Shown here one piece after another: positions 1 to 8,625 of a stretch of 64,000 nt of DNA (position 1 is its first letter; the number at the start of each line of letters is the position of its first letter). The DNA is taken from contig NZ_RPFW01000003.1 of assembly GCF_007827045.1 (NCBI RefSeq), forward strand, positions 930,001 through 994,000. The letters are read 5' to 3'. The translations under genes and the position numbers were made by a program. The stretch comes from Trebonia kvetii. GTDB lineage: Bacteria; Actinomycetota; Actinomycetes; Streptosporangiales; Streptosporangiaceae. The notes beneath the pieces were generated by a model. It worked only from the letters and a program-made list of their open reading frames with translations. It did no database searches and was not told the DNA's origin.

Positions 1-195
1 CTGTCCGGTCTAGTAAAGAGAAAATCAAAATCATTATCCCGAACGTATGCGTCAGACTCTCACACCCCACCTGCCATCTTCCGGCGCTGGAAAGCCGCTC
101 AGCAGGCCAACCTCACGCAACGCGTCCGTGTGCGTGCTGTCCCCGGCCCCGGTCAATGCGCTATACAGGGATTTACCACTGTCCGAGGGAGCACG

Positions 196-2691
196 ATGTT
201 GCCACCCGTTAGGGTCCGAACAGCGGGGCAAGAGCCCGTGCCGGTGGTCGACAGCGTCCACGCGGCGATCAGACGTGCTCCCGTGCTGATGCGGCCGGTG
301 CTAGCGGCGCTTTCGGTGGCTTTCCTGCCCTGGCTGCTCGCGCCGATCTGCGTGTTCCGCGGCGTGCGCACCGTCATGGCCTCGGTGTACGTGGCGGCCT
401 TCTGGGCCTGGGTCTACGTGCTCATCAGCGCCAACCGGCTGAACACCCACGCGGCGCCGACGGCGGCGCCCACCGCCCGCACGGTTGCCACGGTGCCGCC
501 GGGGTGGCTGCTCGCCATGCTGGTGACCCCGTTCCTCGTCGCGGCGCTTGCCAACATCAGGCCGCTGTCCCGCTGGTTCATCTCCTGCCGCACCGTGGCC
601 TGGTCGCTGCTGTGGTCATCGCCCGTCGTCTTCTTCATCGTGCAGGCCTCGCCGCAGAACACCATGTTCGCTGTGATCGCCATCTGGGTGATCGCCGCCG
701 CGCTCATCGGCTGGCGGGCCGCCAAGGGCTCGCAGGAGGCCCGCATGTTCGGCCCGGACGGCCCGCTCGCCGCGCACGCGCCCGGCGCGGCCCCGGTGCC
801 GCCGCCACCCGCGCCGGCCGGCCCTGCGGGCAGCGTGCCCGACCGGCGGTCAGGCCCGATGCCGCGCGCCGGCGGTGGCCACTCGCCGGCGCAGTACAGC
901 ACCAGGGCGCAGGGCGTCGCCCAGGTCTTCGCCGACCATGCGGCACGTGAGCCGCAGCCCGCCGTCGCGGCGCCCAAGCCGGTGATCACCCCCGAGCAGG
1001 CGCTCGCCGAACTCGACGCGATGATCGGGCTCGGGCCGGTCAAGGAGCAGGTCCGCTCGATCGCCGTGTCCATCGAGGCGGCGCGCCGCCGGGCGGTGGC
1101 CGGCTTCGGCACCGACCGGCCGATGCGGCACTTCGTCTTCCTCGGCCCCCCAGGAACGGGCAAGACCACCGTGGCCCGGGTGATCGGCAAGATCTTCTAC
1201 TCCTTCGGCCTGCTGGACACCCCGGAGGTGGTCGAGGCGCAGCGCTCCGACCTGGTGGGCGAGTACCTGGGCGCGACCGCCATCAAGACCAACGACCTGA
1301 TCGACTCGGCGCTCGGCCGGGTGCTGTTCATCGACGAGGCGTACAGCCTGGTGAACGAGGGCGACGGGCAGAGCGACCGGTTCGGCGCCGAGGCGGTGCA
1401 GACCCTGCTCAAGCGCGCGGAAGACGACAGGGAGAACCTGATCATCATCCTGGCCGGCTACGAGAAGCAGACCGAGGCCTTCCTCGCCACGAACCCGGGC
1501 ATGGCCTCCCGCTTCGCGTCCAGGATCAAGTTCCCCACCTATTCGGCGGAGGAACTGCTCGCCCTCGCCGAGTCGCAGCTCGCGGCCCGCCAGGAGGGCC
1601 TCACCCCGGACGCGCGCCGGGTGCTGTGGCGGATGCTCGACGAGATGGAGCGCCGGCGCATCACCGACGAGCTTGGCAACGGCAGGTTCGTCAGGACGCT
1701 GCTCGAGAAGGCCGGCCAGGCGCGTGACGTCCGGGTGATGGGCGCGGGCGGTGACCCGCGCGCCGAGGACCTGCTCACGATAGGTGCCGCCGACCTGGAG
1801 AAGGCATACTCCGAGCTGACCTCGCGGCTGCGCGGCTACGAGGACACCCCGACGCTGGAGTCCGCGTTCGCCGAGCTCGACGAGCTTGTCGGGCTCGAGC
1901 CCGTCAAGCAGCAGGTGCGCGCGATCGCCGCGCAGCTGCGCGTCGCGAAGCTCCGCGACCGCCAGGGGCTGACCAGCCAGCCGCCGGCCAGGCACTTCGT
2001 GTTCACCGGGCCACCGGGCACCGGGAAGACGACGGTGGCGAGAATTCTCGGCCGGATCTTCGCCGCGCTCGGCCTGCTCGTCCGCCCCGAGGTGATCGAG
2101 GCGCACCGCGCCGACCTGGTGGGTGAGCACCTCGGCTCGACCGCGATCAAGACCAACCGGCTCGTCGACTCCGCGCTCGGCGGCGTGCTGTTCGTCGACG
2201 AGGCCTACTCGCTGCACAACGAGGGCTACTCCGGCGGTGACGCGTTCGGCGCCGAGGCGGTGCAGACGCTGCTCAAGCGCGCGGAAGATGACCGCGACCG
2301 CCTCGTCATCGTGCTCGCGGGCTATACCGGCGACATGGACCGCTTCCTGCGCTCCAACCCCGGCCTCGCGTCACGCTTCAGCACCCGGGTCACCTTCCCC
2401 AGCTACACCGCGCGGGATCTGTCGCGCATCGCGGTCATGCACGCCGAGCAGTCGGGTGACGCCTTCGAGCCCGAGGCGGTCCGCGTGCTCGAGCAGATCT
2501 TCGCGCAGGCCGAACGGGCCGGCCGGATCGATGATCTGGGTAACGGCCGGTTCGCCCGCTCCCTGTTCGAGCGCGCCTGCGCCTGCCGTGACGTCCGCGT
2601 GGTGCGCTTGGGCGAGTCCGCAACCGCCGCCGACCTCACCACCCTCACCGCCGACGACGTCCGCGGCGCCTACGCCGAACTGACCGTCTAA
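196..2691 (+). CDS. Membrane-anchored tandem AAA+ ATPase (CbbX/SpoVK-like)
   Basis: The 831-aa product carries two AAA+ modules of the CbbX/SpoVK family, so it should be an ATP-driven remodelling enzyme; its substrate is unknown. The first module has Walker A GPPGTGKT near residue 317 and Walker B LFIDEAY near 378. The second has GPPGTGKT near 605 and LFVDEAY near 665. Before them are about five hydrophobic segments (roughly residues 35-175) and an Ala/Pro-rich linker, so the ATPase domains probably sit in the cytoplasm tethered to the membrane. EccA of type VII secretion also has a CbbX-like ATPase domain, but EccA has TPR repeats and no membrane part, and no other secretion genes are present. 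I chose the ATG at 196 because GAGGGAG lies 4 nt upstream; an in-frame start at 130 has no such site. Family assignment is firm, role is not. Confidence 0.88.
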   Translation: MLPPVRVRTAGQEPVPVVDSVHAAIRRAPVLMRPVLAALSVAFLPWLLAPICVFRGVRTVMASVYVAAFWAWVYVLISANRLNTHAAPTAAPTARTVATVPPGWLLAMLVTPFLVAALANIRPLSRWFISCRTVAWSLLWSSPVVFFIVQASPQNTMFAVIAIWVIAAALIGWRAAKGSQEARMFGPDGPLAAHAPGAAPVPPPPAPAGPAGSVPDRRSGPMPRAGGGHSPAQYSTRAQGVAQVFADHAAREPQPAVAAPKPVITPEQALAELDAMIGLGPVKEQVRSIAVSIEAARRRAVAGFGTDRPMRHFVFLGPPGTGKTTVARVIGKIFYSFGLLDTPEVVEAQRSDLVGEYLGATAIKTNDLIDSALGRVLFIDEAYSLVNEGDGQSDRFGAEAVQTLLKRAEDDRENLIIILAGYEKQTEAFLATNPGMASRFASRIKFPTYSAEELLALAESQLAARQEGLTPDARRVLWRMLDEMERRRITDELGNGRFVRTLLEKAGQARDVRVMGAGGDPRAEDLLTIGAADLEKAYSELTSRLRGYEDTPTLESAFAELDELVGLEPVKQQVRAIAAQLRVAKLRDRQGLTSQPPARHFVFTGPPGTGKTTVARILGRIFAALGLLVRPEVIEAHRADLVGEHLGSTAIKTNRLVDSALGGVLFVDEAYSLHNEGYSGGDAFGAEAVQTLLKRAEDDRDRLVIVLAGYTGDMDRFLRSNPGLASRFSTRVTFPSYTARDLSRIAVMHAEQSGDAFEPEAVRVLEQIFAQAERAGRIDDLGNGRFARSLFERACACRDVRVVRLGESATAADLTTLTADDVRGAYAELTV

Positions 2692-2712
2692 CCCCACCGG
2701 AATGCCGCTCGT

Positions 2713-2718
2713 TAGGCT
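2713..2718 (+). promoter_or_regulatory. -10-like TAGGCT, leaderless arrangement before hydantoinase gene
   Basis: TAGGCT fits the actinobacterial TANNNT -10 pattern and ends 6 nt before the GTG at 2725. There is no purine-rich ribosome binding site in between, so transcription would start at or next to the start codon. No convincing -35 is visible. Inferred from position only. Confidence 0.4.
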
Positions 2719-2724
2719 TGGACC

Positions 2725-5700
2725 GTGGCGGGTTTGTGGGACTTCTGGGTCGACAGGGGCGGGACGTTCACCGACATCGTTGCCCGCCGCCCCGACGGAA
2801 CGCTCCAGGCGCACAAGCTGCTGTCCGAGAGCCACGCGTACCGCGACGCGGCCGTCGCGGGGATCAAGTACCTGCTTGGCATCGCACCGCAGGACCCGCT
2901 CCCTGCCGACCGGATCGGCGCCGTCCGGCTCGGCACCACCGTCGCGACCAACGCGCTGCTCGAGCGGAAGGGCGAGCCAACCGTCCTGCTCATCACCGAG
3001 GGATTCGGCGACGCGCTGCGCATCGCCTACCAGAACCGGCCGCGCATCTTCGACCGGCACATCGTGCTGCCAAGTCAGCTCTACGATCGCGTCATCGAGG
3101 TACCGGAACGGGTGGCCGCGGACGGCGAGGTGATCCGCACGCTCGACGCGGAGACCACCGAACACGCGCTGCGCCAGGCCTACGCGGACGGTTTCCGGTC
3201 AGCCGCGATCGTCTTCATGCACGGCTACCGCTACCCGGAGCACGAGCGGCGGGCCGGCGAGATCGCCAGGGCGATCGGGTTCACCCAGGTCAGTGAGTCG
3301 CATGAGGTGAGCCCGCTGATGCGCCTGATCTCTCGGGGCGACACGACCGTCGTTGACGCCTACCTGTCCCCGGTGCTGCGCCGCTACGTGGACGAGGTGG
3401 CCGGCGAACTCGCGGGCGTGCCGCTGCTGTTCATGCAGTCCAACGGCGGGCTGGCCGATGCCGCGTCGTTCCGCGGCAAGGACTCGATTCTCTCCGGGCC
3501 GGCCGGCGGCATTGTTGGCATGGCCCGCACCGCCGCCGCGGCGGGCTTCGGCCGGGTGATCGGCTTCGACATGGGCGGCACGTCCACCGATGTGTCGCAC
3601 TTCGCCGGCGAGTTCGAGCGGCAGTACGAGACGCAGATAGCCGGGGTGCGGATACGCGCGCCGATGCTGGCCGTCCACACAGTCGCGGCCGGCGGCGGCT
3701 CCGTCCTGCGGTTCGCGGACGGCCGGTATCAGGTGGGCCCGGACTCCGCGGGCGCCGCCCCTGGTCCCGCCTGCTACGGGCACGGCGGCCCGCTGACCGT
3801 GACGGACGCCAACCTGCTGCTCGGCAGGGTCCAGCCGGCGCATTTCCCGCGGGTGTTCGGCCCGTCGGGTGACCAGCCGCTCGACGTCGCGGCGACCGGA
3901 CGGCTGTTCGCCGAGCTAGCCGCCGCGATCACCGCCGAGACCGGAGACACCAGGGACGCGCCCGCGGTCGCGGCCGGCTTCCTCGAGATCGCGGTGCAGA
4001 ACATGGCCAACGCGATCAAGAAGATCTCCGTACAGCGCGGCTACGACGTGACCAGGTACGTGCTGTCCACGTTCGGCGGCGCGGGCGGCCAGCACGCCTG
4101 CGCGGTCGCGGACGCGCTTGGCATGACCAGCGTGCTCATCCACCCGCTGGCCGGCGCGCTGTCCGCCTACGGCATCGGCCTCGCCGACGTGACCGCCATG
4201 CGGGAAAGCGCCGTCGAGGCGCCGCTCACCGCGGACCTGCCGGACCGGCTGGCGACCGGGGTCCTGCGTGACCTGGAGGAATCTGCGCGAGCCGAGCTGG
4301 CCGCTCATCACATGGACGGCGCGGGCATCCGGGTGACCCGCCGCGTCCACCTGCGCTACGACGGCACCGACACGCCCGTCCAGGTCAGGCTCGGCACAGC
4401 CGGAGAGATGACGGAAGCCTTCGAGCGCGCCTACCGTACCCGCTTCTCATTCCTGATGGAAGACAAGCCCATCGTGGCAGAGGCCGTCTCCATCGAGGCA
4501 ATCGCCGTCCGCGACCCGCATGGTTGCGGCAGCGAGACGCCGACAGCCGTATCGCAGCAAGAACCGTCGGACCCATCGGAGCCAGTGCTGTCGCCGGCCG
4601 TGCCGCACGAGCACGTCCGGCTGTTCGCGGCCGGGGAATGGCTGACGGTCCCGCTCTACCAGCGCGCCGAACTGGAACGGGGCCACGCGGTGGACGGCCC
4701 CGCGATCATCGCCGAGGACCTGGCGACCACGGTCGTCGAGCCCGGCTGGCGGGCGTCGGTCACTGGCCCGCTCGACCTGCTGCTCACCCGGGTGACGCCG
4801 CGCCGGCCCGCGCTCGCGGCCGGAGCGCGGGAAACGCCGGCCGAGGCCGACCCGGTGCTGCTCGAGGTCTTCTCCAACCTGTTCATGGCCGCCGCCGAGC
4901 AGATGGGCGAGCGGCTCCGCGCGACGGCGCACTCGGTCAACATCAAGGAGCGCCTCGACTTCTCCTGCGCGATCTTCGACGCCGAGGGCAACCTGATCGC
5001 GAACGCCCCGCACATCCCGGTGCACCTCGGCTCGATGAGCGAGTCGATCAAGATGGTGATAGCCCGCAACGGGGGCCATATAAGGCCGGGCGACGTGTAC
5101 GCGCTCAACGACCCGTATCACGGCGGCACGCACCTGCCCGACGTCACCGTGGTCACCCCGGTGTTCGCGCCGGACAGCGCCCCAGAGAACAGCGACCGAG
5201 ACATCTGGTTCTACGTCGCCTCCCGCGGCCATCACGCGGAGATCGGCGGAGTCACGCCCGGCTCGATGCCGGCGGGCAGCACCAGGATCGAGGAGGAGGG
5301 CGTCCTCATCGACAACTGGCTCCTCGTCGACCAGGGGAGGCTCAGGGAGCAAGAGACCCTGGCGTTGCTGGCAAGCGCCGCACACCCGTCGCGTGACCCG
5401 CGGACCAACCTCGCCGACCTCCGGGCGCAGATCGCCGCCAATGCCAAGGGCACGCAGGAACTGCACAAGATGGCCGCGCAGTACGGCCTCGACGTGGTGC
5501 GCGGCTACATGGGACACGTGCGGGAGAACGCCGCAGAGGCGGTCAGGAACGTGATCACCGCCCTGCACGACGGCAGCTTCCGCTACGAACTGGACAGCGG
5601 CGCCGTCATCCAGGTCAAGGTCACCGTGGACCGCACGGCCCGGCGCGCGACAATCGACTTCACCGGCACAAGCGGCATGCTGAGCAGCAACTTCAACGCG

Positions 5701-6393
5701 CCGTCGAGCGTAGCGATGGCCGCCGTCCTGTACGTGTTCCGGACCCTGGTCGACAAGGACATCCCGCTCAACGCGGGCTGCCTCGAGCCGCTCACGGTGA
5801 TCATCCCGGCACAGACGATGCTGTCACCCGAGTACCCCGCCGCGGTCGCCGCGGGCAACGTGGAGACCAGCCAGGCGGTCACCGGCGCCCTGTACGCCGC
5901 GCTGAACAGCATGGCGGAGGGCTCGGGCACGATGAACAACGTGACGTTCGGCAACGAGCGGCACCAGTACTACGAGACGGTCGCGAGCGGCTCGGGGGCC
6001 GGCGACGGCTTCGACGGCACCGGCGTGGTGCAGACGAAGATGACCAACTCGCGGCTCACCGATCCCGAGGTGCTCGAATGGCGTTACCCGGTCCGCCTCG
6101 AGTCCTACGCGATCCGCCGGGGCAGCGGCGGCGGCGGCCGCTGGCACGGCGGCGACGGCGCCGTCAGGCGGATCCGCTTCCTCGAGCCGGTGACCGTCAC
6201 CACCCTGGCCAGCCACCGCCGGGTCCCCGCCTTCGGCCTTGACGGCGGCGCCGCGGGCGCACTCGGCCGTCACTGGATCGAGCACCCGGACGGCACGGTT
6301 ACCCCGATGGCCGGCTGCGACAGCGCGGACCTCGCCGCCGGCGACGTGTTCGTCATCGAGACTCCCGGCGGCGGCGGGTACGGACAACCATGA
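2725..6393 (+). CDS. Fused hydantoinase A/B, 5-oxoprolinase-type ATP-dependent amidohydrolase
   Basis: The 1222-aa protein joins the two halves of the hydantoinase/oxoprolinase family, ATP-dependent hydrolases that open cyclic amides such as 5-oxoproline or N-methylhydantoin. HyuA spans about residues 1-690: the N-terminal DRGGTFTDIV (about 9-18) and GFDMGGTSTDV (about 280) are the glycine-rich phosphate-binding motifs of the actin-like ATPase fold. HyuB spans about 705-1222 and contains SVNIKERLDFSCA near 735 and the Gly-rich C-terminus typical of the family. Length matches single-chain 5-oxoprolinases rather than the split bacterial hyuA/hyuB pairs. The gene starts with GTG 33 nt after the preceding stop. 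A leaderless promoter (TAGGCT) better explains expression than read-through. Substrate cannot be told from sequence. Confidence 0.92.
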   Translation: MAGLWDFWVDRGGTFTDIVARRPDGTLQAHKLLSESHAYRDAAVAGIKYLLGIAPQDPLPADRIGAVRLGTTVATNALLERKGEPTVLLITEGFGDALRIAYQNRPRIFDRHIVLPSQLYDRVIEVPERVAADGEVIRTLDAETTEHALRQAYADGFRSAAIVFMHGYRYPEHERRAGEIARAIGFTQVSESHEVSPLMRLISRGDTTVVDAYLSPVLRRYVDEVAGELAGVPLLFMQSNGGLADAASFRGKDSILSGPAGGIVGMARTAAAAGFGRVIGFDMGGTSTDVSHFAGEFERQYETQIAGVRIRAPMLAVHTVAAGGGSVLRFADGRYQVGPDSAGAAPGPACYGHGGPLTVTDANLLLGRVQPAHFPRVFGPSGDQPLDVAATGRLFAELAAAITAETGDTRDAPAVAAGFLEIAVQNMANAIKKISVQRGYDVTRYVLSTFGGAGGQHACAVADALGMTSVLIHPLAGALSAYGIGLADVTAMRESAVEAPLTADLPDRLATGVLRDLEESARAELAAHHMDGAGIRVTRRVHLRYDGTDTPVQVRLGTAGEMTEAFERAYRTRFSFLMEDKPIVAEAVSIEAIAVRDPHGCGSETPTAVSQQEPSDPSEPVLSPAVPHEHVRLFAAGEWLTVPLYQRAELERGHAVDGPAIIAEDLATTVVEPGWRASVTGPLDLLLTRVTPRRPALAAGARETPAEADPVLLEVFSNLFMAAAEQMGERLRATAHSVNIKERLDFSCAIFDAEGNLIANAPHIPVHLGSMSESIKMVIARNGGHIRPGDVYALNDPYHGGTHLPDVTVVTPVFAPDSAPENSDRDIWFYVASRGHHAEIGGVTPGSMPAGSTRIEEEGVLIDNWLLVDQGRLREQETLALLASAAHPSRDPRTNLADLRAQIAANAKGTQELHKMAAQYGLDVVRGYMGHVRENAAEAVRNVITALHDGSFRYELDSGAVIQVKVTVDRTARRATIDFTGTSGMLSSNFNAPSSVAMAAVLYVFRTLVDKDIPLNAGCLEPLTVIIPAQTMLSPEYPAAVAAGNVETSQAVTGALYAALNSMAEGSGTMNNVTFGNERHQYYETVASGSGAGDGFDGTGVVQTKMTNSRLTDPEVLEWRYPVRLESYAIRRGSGGGGRWHGGDGAVRRIRFLEPVTVTTLASHRRVPAFGLDGGAAGALGRHWIEHPDGTVTPMAGCDSADLAAGDVFVIETPGGGGYGQP

Positions 6394-6420
6394 TCCCGAA
6401 CGGGTTCGCGGCTCCGCCGG
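6393..6420 (+). repeat. 28-bp dispersed repeat, copy beginning at hydantoinase stop
   Basis: The block starts with ATCCCGAACGGGT and ends GGCTCCGCCGG. It begins on the last base of the stop codon at 6391-6393. A copy identical at 26 of 28 positions lies on the minus strand at 61965-61992, and a shorter inverted copy is at 6551-6571. Weaker matches are at 36-51, 17702-17727, 28483-28500 and 43579-43604. The remainder of this intergenic stretch (to 6600) shows nothing else. Confidence 0.5.
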
Positions 6421-6600
6421 ACGGCAACCTTGACCCCGCGAGCCCGCTGGCCCTCGGACGTCTGCCCCCGCCAGCAGGCCGGCCTCCAGACGTCGCGGCC
6501 GCCCCTGTCCCGGCCGCCACGACTCCCAGGTCAGGGGGAGTCGTCCAGAGCCAGGCCGCACCCGTTCGGATGACAGCTCCTGGTCTTCGCGGCGCGCCGG

Positions 6601-8205
6601 TTAGGCGTCGGGGTTGGTGAGCCCGTTCAGGTCGTCGTCGCTGAGGCCGGTCGCCAGTTCGCGCAGCGCCGTCTTCAGGGCGGTCTCATCGCCGCCGGCC
6701 GCGTCGAGCACGTCCATCAGCGCGTGCAGCACCATGTGCCGGTCCTCGCCGGTGTCGAGCAGCCGCTGCGCGGCGTCCCACAGGGCGGACGGCGAGCCGC
6801 GCCAGAGCCGGTCCGCCAGGGCCAGGTGGCGGTCGATGTGCCTGCCGACCCCCGCCGCGCTCGGCGACCCGGTGCGCGTGTCGTGGTCGGCGGCGAGCAG
6901 CAGCCGCCGGTCGGACGGGTCGGACGGGTCGAGCTTGGACAGGTCGACCCCGCCGTGCCTGCCCTCGAGGATCGGGAAGGCGAACGCGCGCCTGGGCAGC
7001 GCCTCCAGGTCGGAGTCGGGCAGCAGCCGGGCGACGAGCTTCTCGTCGAGGCCGAACTCGGCCGGGTCACGGTAGATCCTGGAGAACGTCGCCATGGAGT
7101 CGAAGAGGGTGTCGAGCGTCTGTCCGACGGCCGCGTCCGACAGTCCGCGAATCCGTCCCGACCAGCGAATCCAGGCGCCGACGGCGTGTGGCATCGCGTT
7201 CTGGTCGGCGACGGAGAGCAGCACCTTGCGCGGCAGATAGCCGAGCATGAAGTTCTGCACCTTGGCGGGCGACATCCGCTGCGGCCGCCCGCTGTCCTGG
7301 TCGCAGCCGAAGTCGATGATCAGGTCGGCGCAGCGGCTCGCGGCCCGCCTGTCGGACAGTTCCTCGGCCTCGTCGGAGGCGAGGAATTCCGCGGCGAGCA
7401 GCGCCCGCCGCTCGGGCGGCCAGGCTCGCTTGGGCCGTCCGGCCCGGCCGGCGGCGGGCGGCAAGGCGCGGATGCGGGCACGGATAAAGGCGTGCCTGGC
7501 GGCGAAGGCCTCGCTCACCGGCGGGTCTTCTGCCGCGTCGGTGGCGGCTAGCGCGGCCTGCAGCATCTTCCGCGCCTGCGGCGCGTCGATCTCCCTGAAG
7601 CCCTCGTCGGGCCGGGTGCCGGACCGGGCGGAGGCACTGCGGCAGTGATCGAGCAGCTTGTCGACCTGGGAGCTGACCCAGCCGTCCCTGATCATGCCCG
7701 CGGCGTTGTAGTCGATCACCGAGACGAGCGCGTGCGGCTCCTCACCCGCGTAGCTGAACACGCAGATGACTTCGTCCTGATCGCCCCATTCGTCGGGGTT
7801 CACGTAGCACTCGGCCGGGGAGACGGCGCCCAGGTATTCGGCCCACCGTGGTGCCCGTACCCCGTCGTCGATCAGCGCGATGGCCGCCTGCTCGGCCGCG
7901 ATGGCCTGCCGTGACGTGCCGAGGCAGGCGATGCCGGACAGCAGCGCGAGCGCGGCGGGCGAGCGGCGCTGCGCGGCGTACTCGATGAGGCCCTCGCCGA
8001 CGATCTGCTCCACGCCCGCGCCGCCGAGGGTACGGTGCCGCTGCGGCCACCACGTGCCGAGCAGGTCGCTGACGAGCAGTTCCGCGTCAAGCGGACTGCG
8101 CACCGCGAGCAGCTCACGGGCCGCTTGCAGGAGTTCATCGAACAGCGCGTTAGGGGGCGCGCCGCCGCCACCTGCCTGGCCACGACGTCGGCTCTGCGGG
8201 CTCAC
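6601..8205 (-). CDS. Conserved protein of unknown function, 534 aa
   Basis: I do not recognise the family. The protein is soluble-looking: no signal peptide and no membrane segment. It is rich in Ala, Leu, Arg and Asp, with a basic Gly/Ala-rich first 17 residues and a mainly helical pattern afterwards. A Gly/Arg/Pro-rich stretch around residues 245-260 (PPAAGRAGRPKRAWPP) probably separates two domains. The start is the GTG at 8205, with GAGAGG about 10 nt upstream on the minus strand. Codon use is like that of its neighbours, and the frame stays open for 1.6 kb, so the gene is real. It stands alone, divergent from the phosphatase gene at 8626, with which it shares a 420-bp control region. Confidence 0.75.
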   Translation of the reverse strand: MSPQSRRRGQAGGGGAPPNALFDELLQAARELLAVRSPLDAELLVSDLLGTWWPQRHRTLGGAGVEQIVGEGLIEYAAQRRSPAALALLSGIACLGTSRQAIAAEQAAIALIDDGVRAPRWAEYLGAVSPAECYVNPDEWGDQDEVICVFSYAGEEPHALVSVIDYNAAGMIRDGWVSSQVDKLLDHCRSASARSGTRPDEGFREIDAPQARKMLQAALAATDAAEDPPVSEAFAARHAFIRARIRALPPAAGRAGRPKRAWPPERRALLAAEFLASDEAEELSDRRAASRCADLIIDFGCDQDSGRPQRMSPAKVQNFMLGYLPRKVLLSVADQNAMPHAVGAWIRWSGRIRGLSDAAVGQTLDTLFDSMATFSRIYRDPAEFGLDEKLVARLLPDSDLEALPRRAFAFPILEGRHGGVDLSKLDPSDPSDRRLLLAADHDTRTGSPSAAGVGRHIDRHLALADRLWRGSPSALWDAAQRLLDTGEDRHMVLHALMDVLDAAGGDETALKTALRELATGLSDDDLNGLTNPDA

Positions 8206-8625
8206 CCTGATAGCCTCTCAGATCTGCACATGTGAAATCGACGCTCCGCCCTGATGCCCGCACCGGGTTGCGCCCGTATTGGGTAGCGGCGGGGGGAGCA
8301 CATATCCGCTGTAGGAGAATTTACCCATGCTGCCGCCATTGTGCCGTGTGATGGCGGCTATCCCGTCCGTGTCGTGCTTTCTGGCGCCCTCGGGAGGCGG
8401 TCTTGGCGGCCCGATGCGGTACGGACTTGGTTTCCGTCCCGCTAGCTGGCAGCATCGGTCCTTGGATTGTGGCACCCTTATTCTGAGGGATCGCTGCGGT
8501 GGCGGCGTCATGCCGCTCCGTCGGCTGGCTGCCGCCAGGCGCCAGGAGGGTGGCGTTTTCTGGCAGCGCGGTAGCAGGAAGGAGCCGCCAGTGGCAGGCG
8601 CCTGCATGGTAGGTGAGGTGCTCGG
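8206..8625. other. Divergent intergenic region, no gene seen
   Basis: This 420-bp stretch separates two divergent genes and presumably holds both promoters. A 100-codon frame at 8327-8629 overlaps the next gene's TTG start by TTGA, but it has no ribosome binding site, family resemblance or plausible composition, so I do not call it. No convincing promoter pair or dyad was found. Confidence 0.4.

Noticed and set aside
36..51. A partial match to the dispersed 28-bp repeat at the left edge of the window.
   Set aside because: Only the first 16 bases match, with two differences, so chance is likely; it is not counted as a firm copy.
196..2691. Assignment of the tandem ATPase as EccA of a type VII secretion system.
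   Set aside because: EccA has TPR repeats and one CbbX-like ATPase domain, and no EccB-E, PE/PPE or ESX gene is nearby.
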